Shown piece by piece: positions 20,550-30,321 of a stretch of DNA of 64,000 nt. Position 1 is the first letter of the stretch, and each line of letters begins with the position of its first letter. The stretch is from the NCBI RefSeq assembly GCF_029637485.1, contig NZ_CP069128.1, forward strand, positions 1,612,001 through 1,676,000, given 5' to 3'. The DNA is from Sphingomonas sp. LHG3406-1 (GTDB lineage: Bacteria > Pseudomonadota > Alphaproteobacteria > Sphingomonadales > Sphingomonadaceae). Made by a program: the position numbers and the translations under genes. The notes below the pieces were generated by a model, which worked only from the letters and a program-made list of their open reading frames with translations, was not told the DNA's origin and did no database searches.

Positions 20550-21146
20550 ATGATCGCCCGCCTCGCCGGCACCCTCGCCGAACTTTCCACCGACAGCGCG
20601 GTCATCGACGTGCGCGGGGTCGGCTATGTCGTGCTGGCAAGCGGCAAGACGCTCACCGCCCTGCCCGCGGTCGGCGGCGACGTCGTCCTGCTGACCGAGC
20701 TTCAGGTCCGCGAAGACAGCATGACCCTGTTCGCCTTCGGCTCGGCGGCCGAGCGGGAGGCGTTCCGGCAACTGACCAGCGTGCAGGGCGTCGGCGGGCG
20801 GCTGGCGCTGGCGATCCTCTCGATCCTCTCGCCCGACGAGCTTGCCCGTGCGGTCTCGGCCGGCGACAAGGCGATGATCGCCCGGGCGAGCGGCGTCGGC
20901 CCCAAGCTTGCCCAGCGCATCGCGCTCGAACTCCAGGGCAAGCTCGGCCTTCCGGCGGCGCTCGGGCCCAGTGCCAGCGGCAAGCCGGCCGGCGGCGCCA
21001 CCAACGACGCCCTCTCCGCCCTCGCCAACCTCGGCTTCAAGCCGGTCGAGGCAAGCCAGGCCGTCGCCGCCGCCGCCGAGGAACTCGGCCCCGACGCCAC
21101 CCTCGACGCCCTCGTCAGGCTGGCCCTGCGGAAGGCGGCGAAATGA
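20550..21146 (+). CDS. ruvA: Holliday junction branch-migration protein RuvA
   Basis: 198-residue RuvA, the tetrameric junction-binding subunit that loads RuvB. Domain order is standard: N-terminal OB fold ([21 protein letters not shown]), helix-hairpin-helix region ([32 protein letters not shown]) and a C-terminal RuvB-binding helix bundle ([19 protein letters not shown]). Its stop overlaps the ATG of a GFA-family gene (ATGA), which in turn overlaps ruvB. Confidence 0.96.
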   Translation: MIARLAGTLAELSTDSAVIDVRGVGYVVLASGKTLTALPAVGGDVVLLTELQVREDSMTLFAFGSAAEREAFRQLTSVQGVGGRLALAILSILSPDELARAVSAGDKAMIARASGVGPKLAQRIALELQGKLGLPAALGPSASGKPAGGATNDALSALANLGFKPVEASQAVAAAAEELGPDATLDALVRLALRKAAK

Positions 21147-21544
21147 GCCACCCCGTCGCTTCCTGTTCCTGCGGCCAGCTCCGCGCGATCGTTCTCGGCG
21201 GTGAGCCGGTGCGGGTGTCGGTCTGCCATTGCCTCGCCTGCAAGAGGCGGACCGGCAGCGCCTTCTCGGTCCAGGCACGCTGGCCGGACGAGATGGTGAG
21301 GTTGGAGGGCCGCTCGGCCGTCTACGTCCGCATCGCCGAGAGCGGCAATCCGGCCGATTTCCACTTCTGCCCGGAATGCGGCGCGACGGTCTTCTTCCGG
21401 ACAATCAACCTGCCCGGCATGACCGCCCTTCCCCTCGGCGCCCTCGACGACCCCTTCGAACTCACCCCGACCATCTCCATCTTTGAAGAACGCAAGCACT
21501 GCTGGGTGGACATCACCGGCGACGGCGTGGAGCATATCGGCTGA
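21143..21544 (+). CDS. GFA family zinc protein embedded between ruvA and ruvB
   Basis: 133-residue member of the family named after glutathione-dependent formaldehyde-activating enzyme (CENP-V/GFA fold). Zinc cysteines are visible in [17 protein letters not shown] and [10 protein letters not shown]. Most family members have no demonstrated GFA activity, so I give no reaction. ATG 21143 overlaps the ruvA stop (ATGA) and its own stop overlaps the ruvB start (TGATG), so it is tightly coupled within the operon. Its link to recombination, if any, is unknown. Confidence 0.9.
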   Translation: MSHPVASCSCGQLRAIVLGGEPVRVSVCHCLACKRRTGSAFSVQARWPDEMVRLEGRSAVYVRIAESGNPADFHFCPECGATVFFRTINLPGMTALPLGALDDPFELTPTISIFEERKHCWVDITGDGVEHIG

Positions 21545-22569
21545 TGACCCCCGACCCCGATCGCATCACCACGCCCGAGCGCACGTCCGAGGACGTGGAT
21601 GCCGCGCTTCGGCCGAAGCGGCTGGACGAGTTCGTCGGGCAGCAGGCGGCGCGGGAAAACCTCCGGGTGTTCATCGCCGCCGCCAAGGCGCGCCAGGAAG
21701 CGCTCGACCATGTGCTCTTCTTCGGCCCGCCGGGGCTCGGCAAGACCACGCTGGCGCAGATCGTCGCGCGCGAGATGGGGGTCGGCTTCCGGGCGACCTC
21801 GGGGCCGGTGATCGCCAAGTCGGGCGACCTTGCGGCCCTGCTCACCAACCTTGAAGACGGCGATGTCCTGTTCATCGACGAGATCCACCGGCTCAATCCG
21901 GCGGTCGAGGAAGTGCTCTATCCGGCGATGGAGGACCGCGCGCTCGACCTTGTCATCGGCGAAGGTCCGTCCGCGCGCTCGGTGCGGATCGACCTGCCGC
22001 GGTTCACCCTGGTCGGCGCGACCACCCGGCAGGGGCTGCTGACGACGCCGCTGAGGGACCGGTTCGGAATTCCGGTCCGTCTCAACTTCTACACGGTCGG
22101 CGAGCTGGAGCTGGTGGTGCGCCGTGCCGCCAGCCTGCTCGGCGCACCCGTCACTGAGGATGGCGCGCACGAGATCGCCCGCCGCAGCCGGGGCACGCCG
22201 CGGATTGCCGGGCGCCTCCTTCGCCGGGTGCGCGACTTCGCCCATGCGGCCGGGAGCGACAGCATCGATGCCCCGACCGCCGACCGGGCGCTCAGCCGGC
22301 TGGAGATCGACGCACTCGGCCTCGACGCGATGGACCGCCGCTACCTGACCATGATCGCCGACCTTTATGGCGGCGGGCCCGTCGGGGTGGAGACGCTCGC
22401 CGCCGGCCTCAGCGAACCGCGGGACACGATCGAGGACGTGATCGAGCCCTATCTCATTCAGCTCGGCCTCATCGCCCGCACCGCACGCGGGCGCTGCCTC
22501 AACGGCAAGGCCTGGACCCATCTTGGCCTGACCCCGCCGGCCGGCACTGCCAACGGCCTGTTCGACTAG
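21544..22569 (+). CDS. ruvB: Holliday junction helicase RuvB
   Basis: 341-residue AAA+ ATPase that drives branch migration with RuvA. Motifs: [13 protein letters not shown], Walker [15 protein letters not shown], Walker [12 protein letters not shown], sensor 1 [20 protein letters not shown] and the C-terminal winged helix ([16 protein letters not shown]). Length is typical. Its start codon overlaps the preceding GFA gene (TGATG). A DUF3089 hydrolase gene follows after 9 bp and may be cotranscribed. Confidence 0.97.
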   Translation: MTPDPDRITTPERTSEDVDAALRPKRLDEFVGQQAARENLRVFIAAAKARQEALDHVLFFGPPGLGKTTLAQIVAREMGVGFRATSGPVIAKSGDLAALLTNLEDGDVLFIDEIHRLNPAVEEVLYPAMEDRALDLVIGEGPSARSVRIDLPRFTLVGATTRQGLLTTPLRDRFGIPVRLNFYTVGELELVVRRAASLLGAPVTEDGAHEIARRSRGTPRIAGRLLRRVRDFAHAAGSDSIDAPTADRALSRLEIDALGLDAMDRRYLTMIADLYGGGPVGVETLAAGLSEPRDTIEDVIEPYLIQLGLIARTARGRCLNGKAWTHLGLTPPAGTANGLFD

Positions 22570-22578
22570 GGAGTATCC

Positions 22579-23700
22579 ATGTCGCTTCTGCTTGCCTCCC
22601 TTCTCGCCGCCCAGGCCGCGCCCGCGCAGCCGGCACCGGCCGCCGCGCCCGATTACCGCACCGCCGCCAGCTGGCTGTGCCTGCCGGGCCGTAAGGACGT
22701 CTGCGCCACCCCGCTGCCGACGACGGCGCTGACCCGGAACGGCTATGGCTCGACCGGTCTGGCCCGGCCGGCCGCCAGCCCGAAGCTCGACTGTTTCTAC
22801 GTCTATCCGACCGTCAGCCAGGACAAGGGCTTCAACAGCGACCTCACCGCTGACCTGGAAAATGGCGCGGCGATGAGCCAGTTCGCGCGCTTCGGCAGCG
22901 TATGCCGGACCTTCGCGCCCCTCTACCGGCAGATGACCACCAGCGCGATCGGCGCGGCGGCGCTCGGCCGCGACCCGGCGCCCTGGTTCAACATCGCCTA
23001 TGGCGACGTCCGCGCGGCCTTCCGCAACTTCCTTGCGACCCGCTCGGGCGGGCGGCCGTTCGTGCTGGTCGGCCACAGCCAGGGCAGCTGGCTGCTGCAG
23101 CGCCTCATCGCCGAGGAGGTCGAAGGCAAGCCCGCCGCACGGCAGATGGCGCTGGCGATCATTCCGGGGTTCAACACGCTGGTTCCCGAAGGCAAGCTCA
23201 CCGGCGGCACCTTCAAGTCGACGCCTCTCTGCACGAAACCCGGCCAGCGCGGCTGCGTCGTCACCTATGTCAGCTACCGCACCAACAATCCGCCGCCCCC
23301 CGGCGCGCTGTTCGGCCATGCGGCGGGCAATGGCATGACCGTCGCCTGCACCAATCCGGCGGCGCTGGGATCGCGGAACTGGGCCAGCCTCGACAGCTAT
23401 TGGACGGCGCGCAGCAACCTGCCGGTGCCGGGCGGGCCGATCCGCTGGTCGACCGACGGCACGCCGCCGACGCCCTTCCTCCGCACCGAGGGGCTGGCGT
23501 CCGGCCGCTGCGTCAATGACGGTCCGCGCGGCTATCTCGAGATCCGCACCAACGTGACCCCCGGCGCCAAGTGGACCGACCGCATCGGCGGCGAGGTCGG
23601 CATCGGCGGACTGTTCATCCCCGGCTGGGGCATGCACCTTGCCGACATGTCGGCGCCGCAGGGCGACCTGATCCGTCTGGTGGAAGCGGTGGCGCGCTAG
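22579..23700 (+). CDS. Exported DUF3089 alpha/beta hydrolase
   Basis: 373 residues: a short hydrophobic N-terminus ending near AAQAAPAQPAPA that looks like a signal peptide, followed by a DUF3089 domain. The nucleophile elbow is VGHSQGSWLLQ (Ser167); CFYVYPTV and an oxyanion-side region GFNTLVPEGKLTGG precede and follow it, and HLADMSAPQGDL near the C-terminus carries the probable catalytic His. Several cysteines could pair in the periplasm. Substrate is unknown; an esterase is likely from the fold. It begins 9 bp after ruvB. Confidence 0.82.
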   Translation: MSLLLASLLAAQAAPAQPAPAAAPDYRTAASWLCLPGRKDVCATPLPTTALTRNGYGSTGLARPAASPKLDCFYVYPTVSQDKGFNSDLTADLENGAAMSQFARFGSVCRTFAPLYRQMTTSAIGAAALGRDPAPWFNIAYGDVRAAFRNFLATRSGGRPFVLVGHSQGSWLLQRLIAEEVEGKPAARQMALAIIPGFNTLVPEGKLTGGTFKSTPLCTKPGQRGCVVTYVSYRTNNPPPPGALFGHAAGNGMTVACTNPAALGSRNWASLDSYWTARSNLPVPGGPIRWSTDGTPPTPFLRTEGLASGRCVNDGPRGYLEIRTNVTPGAKWTDRIGGEVGIGGLFIPGWGMHLADMSAPQGDLIRLVEAVAR

Positions 23701-23753
23701 AACGGTCGTTCGGGGTTGCCGCGGCGACTCGCTCGCCGCTAGAGCCTGCGCCC

Positions 23754-24218
23754 ATGGCGTCACCCTATGACCAGCCCTACCGCGGCGGCTTCGACGGGCC
23801 GAAGCATCGCTTCGCGCTGACGGTCTATTTCGAGGACACCGACACCGCCGGCATCGTCTATTACGCCAACTATCTGAAGTTCATGGAGCGGGCGCGCTCG
23901 GACATGCTGCGGGCGGCCGAGGTCGACCAGCGCGGCGCGCTCGAGGCCGGCACCGGCGTCTACGCCGTGGCCGAGGCCCACGTCCGCTACGTCCGTCCGG
24001 CCAAGCTCGGCGACGACCTCGTCATCGTCTCGACGCTGGAGGAAGTCCGCGCCGCCTCGGTCCGCATTCAGCAGCGAGTCATGCGCGGCGACGAACTTTG
24101 CGCCGAGGGGCGGATCACCGCCGCGTTCCTGACACCCGACGGACGGCCGACGCGCCAGCCGCGGGATTGGGTCGCGCGCTTCGAGGCGATCAGGTCCCAG
24201 CAGAAGGATGTAGAATGA
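23754..24218 (+). CDS. ybgC: Tol-Pal-associated acyl-CoA thioesterase YbgC
   Basis: 154-residue hot-dog thioesterase. The YbgC signature FEDTDTAGIVYYANYLKFME includes the catalytic Asp and His-equivalent positions (here Tyr-Tyr after Val; the usual FEDTD is intact). YbgC proteins hydrolyse acyl-CoA or acyl-ACP thioesters and are the conserved first gene of tol-pal operons. The stop overlaps the tolQ ATG as ATGA. ATG 23754 was chosen because upstream frame positions lie in the intergenic gap after the DUF3089 gene. Confidence 0.93.
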   Translation: MASPYDQPYRGGFDGPKHRFALTVYFEDTDTAGIVYYANYLKFMERARSDMLRAAEVDQRGALEAGTGVYAVAEAHVRYVRPAKLGDDLVIVSTLEEVRAASVRIQQRVMRGDELCAEGRITAAFLTPDGRPTRQPRDWVARFEAIRSQQKDVE

Positions 24219-24897
24219 CGGGTGCGCCCGCCGACATGATGAGCCCGCTTGCCCTCTTCCTCCACGCCGACGTGGTGGTGAAGGCGGTGATGATCGGGCT
24301 GCTGCTGGCCAGCGTCTGGACCTGGGGGATCATCATCTCCCACGCCAGCCGGCTGAAGAAGATCAACCGCGACAGCAGCGCCTGGGAGCGGGACTTCTGG
24401 GCGGCCAAGGACATCGACGCCTTTCACCAGGCGCGCGGTTCGGAGGACGTCCCTTCGGCCCGGATCGTCACCGCCGGCCTCAAGGAATGGCGGCGCTCGG
24501 TCGCCCTTCCCGGCAATGACCGCAGCGGCGCGCGCGAGCGGCTGACGACGGTGATGGGCGCCGAGGTCGAAGGTGAGCTCGACCGCCTGTCCGATCGCCT
24601 CAACATCCTCGCCACGGTTGCCAGCAGCGCGCCCTTCATCGGGCTGTTCGGCACCGTCTGGGGAATCATGCGCAGCTTCACCGCCATTGCGGGCGCCAAC
24701 AACACGTCGCTGGCCGTCGTCGCCCCGGGCATCGCCGAAGCCCTGTTCGCCACCGCCATCGGCCTGTTCGCGGCCATCCCGGCGCTGATCGCCTACAATC
24801 GCCTGACCCATGGCCTCGACCGGCTGGAAGCGCGGCTGAACCGCTTCGCCGACCGCTTCCACGCCACCTTGAGCCGCGAGCTGGAGCGCGAGGGCTG

Positions 24898-24898
<1 letters not shown>
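24215..24898 (+). CDS. tolQ: TolQ, proton-channel subunit of Tol-Pal
   Basis: 227-residue inner-membrane protein of the MotA/TolQ/ExbB family. With TolR it forms the proton-driven motor that energises TolA during outer-membrane constriction. Three membrane segments are visible: about 19-41 (VVVKAVMIGLLLASVWTWG), 130-150 (ASSAPFIGLFGTVWGIM) and 165-192 (GIAEALFATAIGLFAAIPAL). ATG 24215 overlaps the ybgC stop; the tolQ stop overlaps the tolR start (TGATG). Confidence 0.95.
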
Positions 24899-25334
<436 letters not shown>

Positions 25335-25338
<4 letters not shown>

Positions 25339-26195
25339 AGCTGGATCGCGGTGAGGCGCAGGGCACGGGCGTCGCCCTGCTGCTCCACGTTGCCCTGGTC
25401 GTGGCGCTGACCACCAGCCTCGCCACCATGCCCAAGGTGCCGGAGCCGCCCGCCGTGGAGGTCGAGTTCGTCGACAGCGACGAGGTCGCGCTGACCGCCG
25501 CCGCGCCCACGCCCGCGACCCCGCCGCCCGCTGCCGAAGCGCCCGCGCCGGCCGACCAGGCCCCCGCTCCACCCGAGCCGCAACCGGCGCCCGCGCTCAC
25601 GCCGCCCCCGCCGCAACCCATTGTCCGCCCGACCCCGGCACCAGTCGCCCGGCCCCTGCCCAATCGGCCCGCTCCACCGCAGGCCCGGCCGGCGCCGGCC
25701 CGGGCGCGACCGGCGCCAGCCCGTCCCGCGCCCGCCCAGGCGCGACCGGCGCCGGCCCGCCCCGCTCCGCCCCGCCAGTCGCGGCTCGGCGATGATTTCC
25801 TCAGGGGCATTCCGAACCCCGACTTGGACCTGTCACCGCGCCCGGCGAGGCAGGGCGCCGCCATCTTCAGCGCTGCCGCCAAGGCAAGCGTCGACAGCGC
25901 CATCAAGCGGCAGATCCAGCCCTGTGCCAACCGCCAGCCGACCCTCGGCCCGGGCGCCGACCGCATCCGCGTCACCGTCAACCTGAGGCTCGACCGCGCC
26001 GGTCGCCTGTCGCGGCCGCCGTCGCTGGTCCGCACGTCCGGTGTCGATGACGACAATCAGCGGTTCGAGGACCTCGCCTACGACCAGGCCGTGGCGGTCT
26101 TCCGCGCCTGCTCGCCCTTGCGCCTGCCGGCGGAGCTGTACAGCACCCCGCAAGGTGGCTGGGGCAACATCAACCTGACCTATGCCGCGAAATGA
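25335..26195 (+). CDS. tolA: TolA-like periplasm-spanning energy transducer
   Basis: 286 residues. One N-terminal membrane helix (about 10-32, VALLLHVALVVALTT), then a long low-complexity linker (about 50-155) rich in Pro, Ala and Arg with recurring ARPAPAR units, then a C-terminal TonB/TolA-like domain (about 175-286; TVNLRLDRAGRLSRPPSLV). It bridges the TolQR motor and TolB/Pal. The linker differs from the Ala/Lys/Glu helical domain of enterobacterial TolA and is more TonB-like. GTG 25335 overlaps the tolR stop. A TonB label is possible on sequence alone, but the position settles it. Confidence 0.9.
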
Positions 26196-26204
26196 GGATT
26201 GATG

Positions 26205-27515
26205 ATGCTGCGTAAGTTCCTGTTGGCGATGACCGCCCTGGTGGCCACGCCCGCCGCCGCCCAGCAGGACGACCCCCCGCCGGTCGACGTGGAAGTCACC
26301 AGCGGCGGGGTCAGCAGCGCCATCTCCATCGCCGTTCCGCCGATGCCGGTCGAAAGCGGTGTCGAGTTGGCGCTAGGCCGCAACATCGCCGGGGTGATCG
26401 CCTCGGGCCTGCGCACCAGCGGCCGCTTCGCCCCGCTCGGGCCGGGCGGATTGCCAAACTACAGCGTCGCCCAGGCCGGCGCGCCCGGCTTCGGCGAGTG
26501 GCGGGGGCTCGGCGCCAACCAGCTGGTCACCGGCTTCGTCCGCCAGAGCGGTCCCGGACAGATCACCGTCGGCTGCTACCTCTACGACGTCGGCGCCGGC
26601 CGCGAACTGCTCCGGCAGGGCTTCGCCGTCACCACCGACAACTGGCGTCGCGCCGCCAACAAGTGCGCCGACGCCATCTATTCGCGGCTGACCGGCGAAG
26701 GCGGCTTCCTCGACACGCGCGTCGTGTTCGTCGCCGAGACGGGCCCCAAGACCCGCCGCCTCAAGCGCATCGCCATCATGGACTCGGACGGCGCCAACCT
26801 GCGCTACCTGACCGAGGGCGAAGCGACCGTGGTCACCCCGCGCTTCTCGCCTGACGGCCGCCGCCTCGCCTACGTCAGCTATGCTGGTCGTCGCGCCCGG
26901 GTGTGGGTGCTGGACATCGCCACCGGCCAGAAGCGCCTGCTGGTTCCCGGCCTGGCCCTGACGAGCGCGCCGCGCTTCTCGCCCGACGGCAGCCGCATCG
27001 CCTATGCGCGGTCGGAAGGCGGCAACACCGACATCTGGATCGCCAATGCCGACGGCAGCGGAACGCCGCAGCGGCTGACCACCGCGCCCGGGATCGACAC
27101 CAGCCCGAGCTTCTCGCCGGACGGCAGCCGGATCGTGTTCGAAAGCGACCGCTCCGGCTCGCAGCAGCTCTACGTCATGCAGGCCGACGGCTCGAACCAG
27201 CGCCGGATCAGCTTCGGCGGTCCCGCCGGTTCGCCCGCCTGGAGCCCACGCGGCGATCGCATCGCCTTCGTCCGGGTCGGCGCCTTCCGCATCGGCGTGA
27301 TGAACGCCAACGGCGGGGGCGAGCAGATCCTGACCGACGGCTGGCAGGACGAGTCACCCAGCTGGGCGCCCAACGGCCAGTTCGTCATGTTCAACCGCTT
27401 CACCCGCGACGGGCGCTCCAGCCTGTTCGCCGTTCCCGTCGGCGGCGGCGCTGCCCGCCGTTTGCCCACTCCGCAGGACGGTTCGGACCCGAGCTGGTCC
27501 CCGCTGCAGCGCTGA
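26205..27515 (+). CDS. tolB: TolB, periplasmic Tol-Pal beta-propeller
   Basis: About 436 residues: a signal peptide (LRKFLLAMTALVATPAAAQ), an N-terminal domain that contacts TolA, and a six-bladed propeller whose repeats share the pattern FSPDGRRLAYVS / FSPDGSRIAYAR / FSPDGSRIVFES. TolB docks on Pal and TolA in the periplasm. Three start codons lie together (TTG 26199, ATG 26202, ATG 26205); ATG 26205 has GAGGA at the best distance (6 nt). It follows tolA closely and precedes pal. Confidence 0.95.
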   Translation: MLRKFLLAMTALVATPAAAQQDDPPPVDVEVTSGGVSSAISIAVPPMPVESGVELALGRNIAGVIASGLRTSGRFAPLGPGGLPNYSVAQAGAPGFGEWRGLGANQLVTGFVRQSGPGQITVGCYLYDVGAGRELLRQGFAVTTDNWRRAANKCADAIYSRLTGEGGFLDTRVVFVAETGPKTRRLKRIAIMDSDGANLRYLTEGEATVVTPRFSPDGRRLAYVSYAGRRARVWVLDIATGQKRLLVPGLALTSAPRFSPDGSRIAYARSEGGNTDIWIANADGSGTPQRLTTAPGIDTSPSFSPDGSRIVFESDRSGSQQLYVMQADGSNQRRISFGGPAGSPAWSPRGDRIAFVRVGAFRIGVMNANGGGEQILTDGWQDESPSWAPNGQFVMFNRFTRDGRSSLFAVPVGGGAARRLPTPQDGSDPSWSPLQR

Positions 27516-27530
27516 CAAGGAGAAGATGAG

Positions 27531-28052
27531 ATGCGCCGTACCCTGATGATCGCCAGCCTCGGCCTCGCGCTCACCCTCAACGCCTGCGGACGCAAGCCGC
27601 CGGTCGAGACCACCCCGCCGGTCGAGACCGGCCAGACCGGCGCAACCGAGGGCACCGTCGACAGTGACGAGGTCGGGCTGGTCGAACTTCCGGGCAGCCA
27701 GGCCGCGCTGGTCGCGGCCGCCGGCTCCGACACCATCTATTTCGGGACCGACCAGTCGGACATTTCGGCGGATGCGCAGGCGACGCTGCGGGCGCAGGCC
27801 AAGTGGCTGGTCGCCAATCCCAACGTGCGCGCCTCGGTCGAGGGCCATGCCGACGAACGCGGCACCCGCGAATATAACCAGGCGCTCGGCGAGCGCCGCG
27901 CCCAGGCGGCCAAGCTGTTCCTGATGGCGCAGGGCGTGCCGGAAAACCAGCTGCTGACGATCAGCTGGGGCAAGGAACGCCCGGTCGCCACCGGCTCGGA
28001 CGAGAGCGCCTGGGCCCAGAACCGCCGCGCGGTGACGGTGGTGGTCCGGTAA
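27531..28052 (+). CDS. pal: Pal, peptidoglycan-associated lipoprotein
   Basis: 173 residues with a lipoprotein signal peptide (lipobox LNAC, lipid-bearing Cys19), a Pro/Thr/Val-rich spacer, and an OmpA-like peptidoglycan-binding domain (TIYFGTDQSDIS, VEGHADERGTREYNQALGERRA). It anchors the outer membrane to the wall and ends the Tol-Pal operon. An AAGGAGA ribosome site precedes the ATG. No cpoB/ybgF follows it; the next gene is on the other strand. Confidence 0.96.
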   Translation: MRRTLMIASLGLALTLNACGRKPPVETTPPVETGQTGATEGTVDSDEVGLVELPGSQAALVAAAGSDTIYFGTDQSDISADAQATLRAQAKWLVANPNVRASVEGHADERGTREYNQALGERRAQAAKLFLMAQGVPENQLLTISWGKERPVATGSDESAWAQNRRAVTVVVR

Positions 28053-28112
28053 TATCGCGTCGCTCGGGCGGGGGCCGGGGACTGAAGTTACTGAAGCGCC
28101 ACTTTGACCAAG

Positions 28113-28132
28113 GTCCCGGCCTTCACCGGGAC
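28113..28132. terminator. Hairpin between convergent pal and the SEL1-like gene
   Basis: GTCCCGG (28113-28119) and CCGGGAC (28126-28132) can form a 7-bp stem with a 6-base loop, in the 85-bp gap between two convergent stop codons. There is no strong T-run on either side, so termination is inferred from position only. Confidence 0.3.
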
Positions 28133-28137
28133 GACGA

Positions 28138-28446
28138 TCAGGCTGCGTAGCGCTGGGGCGTGCGACCCGTCGTCGCCAGCCACGCGCGCGCCGACTTCTG
28201 CGCTTCGGCGATCTCGCGCGCGGTCATCTCGACGCTGATCTCGGCCCGGCATGCCTGGCCGCGGGTGCAGCCGTTGAGGGCCGCGAGATTGAACCACTTG
28301 TGCGCTTCGACCAGGTCGACCGAGACGCCGCCGCGACCGGTCGAATAGGTCACGCCAAGCTCGAACAGGGCATTGACGTCGCCATTCTCCGCATCGGCGA
28401 GGCGGCTGCGGATGAGAAACTCGGCGCCTTTTTGACTTATGGCCAT
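28138..28446 (-). CDS. SEL1/TPR-like small protein
   Basis: 102 residues with helical repeat character: ALFELGVTYSTGRGGVSVD followed by LVEAHKWFNLAALNG is the SEL1-like signature. The C-terminal part (SVEMTAREIAEAQKSARAWL) is another helix. No signal peptide, so probably a cytoplasmic protein-interaction module. ATG 28446 has GGGGAG 8 nt upstream; ATG 28476 would add ten residues without a ribosome site. The motif TTAACCAT on the same strand (28507-28500), 54 nt upstream, resembles a CtrA half-site. Confidence 0.8.
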   Translation of the reverse strand: MAISQKGAEFLIRSRLADAENGDVNALFELGVTYSTGRGGVSVDLVEAHKWFNLAALNGCTRGQACRAEISVEMTAREIAEAQKSARAWLATTGRTPQRYAA

Positions 28447-28533
28447 TCTGTGAACTCCCCTGTTTGTTGCAGGCAAGCTCCCCCAGTGCCGGTCATCAAA
28501 TGGTTAACGCGGTAATTACCCTGTTACCTGTTG

Positions 28534-29376
28534 CTACGAAGTGACAGCTATATTGTCGATCAGGCGCACCTTGCCGAGCCGTGCGGCAGCCAGCATGCGC
28601 ATGTTTTCGCCTTGCCGTTCAAGCGGTTCGAGGCTGTCGCCGTCGACCAGCGCAAGATAGTCCACTTCGGAGAAACCCGCCGCCCGCAGCTGCCGCTGTG
28701 CCTCGTGGAGCGCCGCCGAAACCTCCCCACCGCGAAGGATTCGGCGCGCAGCCTCGCTCATGGCCTCGGGCAGCGCCACTGCCCGTCGCCGCTCGTCGGC
28801 CGTCAGCAGGGCGTTACGCGACGACATGGCAAGGCCGTCCGCCTCGCGCACCGTCGGATGACCAAGGATGGCGACGCCAAGCCCAAGGTCCGCCTCCACC
28901 CGCCGGATGACGGCAAGTTGCTGCCAATCCTTCTCGCCGAAGATGGCAAGGTCGGGCCGGACCGCCAGCAGCAGCTTGGCGACCACCGTCGCGACGCCGT
29001 CGAAATGGCCGGGCCGATGCTCGCCCTCCCACCGTTCGCTGACCCCGCGCACCGAGATATTGGTGGCGAAGCCCGGCGGGTAGAGCTGGTCCGGCGTCGG
29101 CAGCCACACGAGGTCGCAGCCGGCCGCCTCCAGCCTGGCGAGATCCGCTTCTTCCTGCCGGGGATAGCGCTCGAGATCCTTGGGATCGTTGAACTGCAGC
29201 GGATTGACGAAGATGGTCGCCGCCACCCGGTCCGCCCGCCGCTTCGCCTCGTCGATCAGCGCCAGGTGCCCGTCGTGGAGCGCGCCCATCGTCGGCACCA
29301 GCGCCAGCGTGGCCGACGGACCACGCAGATGCCGCAAAGCCACCCCCAGGTCGGCCATTGCACGGATAGTTTGCAC
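28534..29376 (-). CDS. panC: Pantothenate synthetase
   Basis: 280-residue enzyme that joins pantoate and beta-alanine with ATP, the last step of vitamin B5 synthesis. Motifs: VPTMGALHDGHLAL (HIGH-like His34 and His37), FVNPLQFNDPKDLERYPR, FGEKDWQQLAVIRR and AMSSRNALLT. Start GTG 29376 gives the expected N-terminus. It is divergent from mipZ with a 69-bp shared region that contains a GANTC site. No panB or panD is visible nearby. Confidence 0.96.
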   Translation of the reverse strand: MQTIRAMADLGVALRHLRGPSATLALVPTMGALHDGHLALIDEAKRRADRVAATIFVNPLQFNDPKDLERYPRQEEADLARLEAAGCDLVWLPTPDQLYPPGFATNISVRGVSERWEGEHRPGHFDGVATVVAKLLLAVRPDLAIFGEKDWQQLAVIRRVEADLGLGVAILGHPTVREADGLAMSSRNALLTADERRRAVALPEAMSEAARRILRGGEVSAALHEAQRQLRAAGFSEVDYLALVDGDSLEPLERQGENMRMLAAARLGKVRLIDNIAVTS

Positions 29377-29445
29377 CCTCGAATCCCCCGGTTTACCTTG
29401 GCGCGAACAAATCGGCGCTTACGCGCAACGCGGGGAAGGTACCAA

Positions 29446-30228
29446 GTGACGAGCCCACATTTCATCGTCTTCGCCAATGAGAAGGGCGGCACCGGCAAGT
29501 CGACCACCGCCGTCCACACCGCCGTGGCGCTCGCCGCCGCCGGCCACCGCGTCGCCGCGCTCGACCTCGACCATCGCCAGCGCACCACCACCCGCTACCT
29601 CGAGAACCGCACCGCCTTCGTCCGCCGGACCGGGACCGACCTGCCGCAGCCGGCCTTCCAGGTGCTCGACGACCAGCGCGAGGAAGCCCTGGAGGCTGCC
29701 ATCGCCGCGCTCGGCGCCGATGCCGACATCCTCGTGATCGACACGCCCGGGCGCGACGATCCGGTCGCCCGCGCCGCCATCCTCAAGGCCGACACGCTGG
29801 TCACCCCGATGAACGACAGCTTCGTCGACCTCGACCTCATCGGGCAGGTCAACCCCGACACCTTCAAGGTGACTCGCCCGAGCTTCTATGCCGAACTGAT
29901 CTGGAACAGCCGCACGGCCCGCGCCAAGTCCGCCGGCAAGAGCGTCGACTGGGTGGTGCTGAGGAACCGCCTCCAGCATATCGGCAGCCACAACCAGCAG
30001 CGCGTCGGTGCCGCCATGGACGAGCTCGCCCGCCGGGTCGGCTTCCGCGTCATCCCCGGGCTGTCCGAGCGCGTCATCTACCGCGAACTCTTCCCCAAGG
30101 GCCTGACCCTGCTCGACCTCAAGCAGATCGGCGACGCCGGCATCGCCCACATCGCCGCCCGCCAGGAACTGCGCGAAATGGTGGCGGGGCTCGGCCTGCC
30201 GGGGGCGGAAGCGGCCAAGGCGGCCTGA
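29446..30228 (+). CDS. mipZ: Division-plane positioning ATPase MipZ
   Basis: 260-residue ParA/MinD-family ATPase. In Caulobacter MipZ forms a bipolar gradient from ParB-bound origins and inhibits FtsZ, placing the division plane. The deviant Walker A FANEKGGTGKSTTAVH is at the N-terminus; VIDTPGRDDPVARAA is Walker B; the C-terminal VIPGLSERVIYRELFPKGLTL is typical of MipZ rather than ParA. GTG 29446 follows GGGGAAGG. It is divergent from panC. Confidence 0.93.
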   Translation: MTSPHFIVFANEKGGTGKSTTAVHTAVALAAAGHRVAALDLDHRQRTTTRYLENRTAFVRRTGTDLPQPAFQVLDDQREEALEAAIAALGADADILVIDTPGRDDPVARAAILKADTLVTPMNDSFVDLDLIGQVNPDTFKVTRPSFYAELIWNSRTARAKSAGKSVDWVVLRNRLQHIGSHNQQRVGAAMDELARRVGFRVIPGLSERVIYRELFPKGLTLLDLKQIGDAGIAHIAARQELREMVAGLGLPGAEAAKAA

Positions 30229-30321
30229 CGGACGGGCGGGGCAGCAGCCGGATTCTCGCTTTTTGGGGAATGGCGGTAAGGGCGCGCAACCTTCTTCCTT
30301 CCCCTCCGTTCAGGCGCCGTA

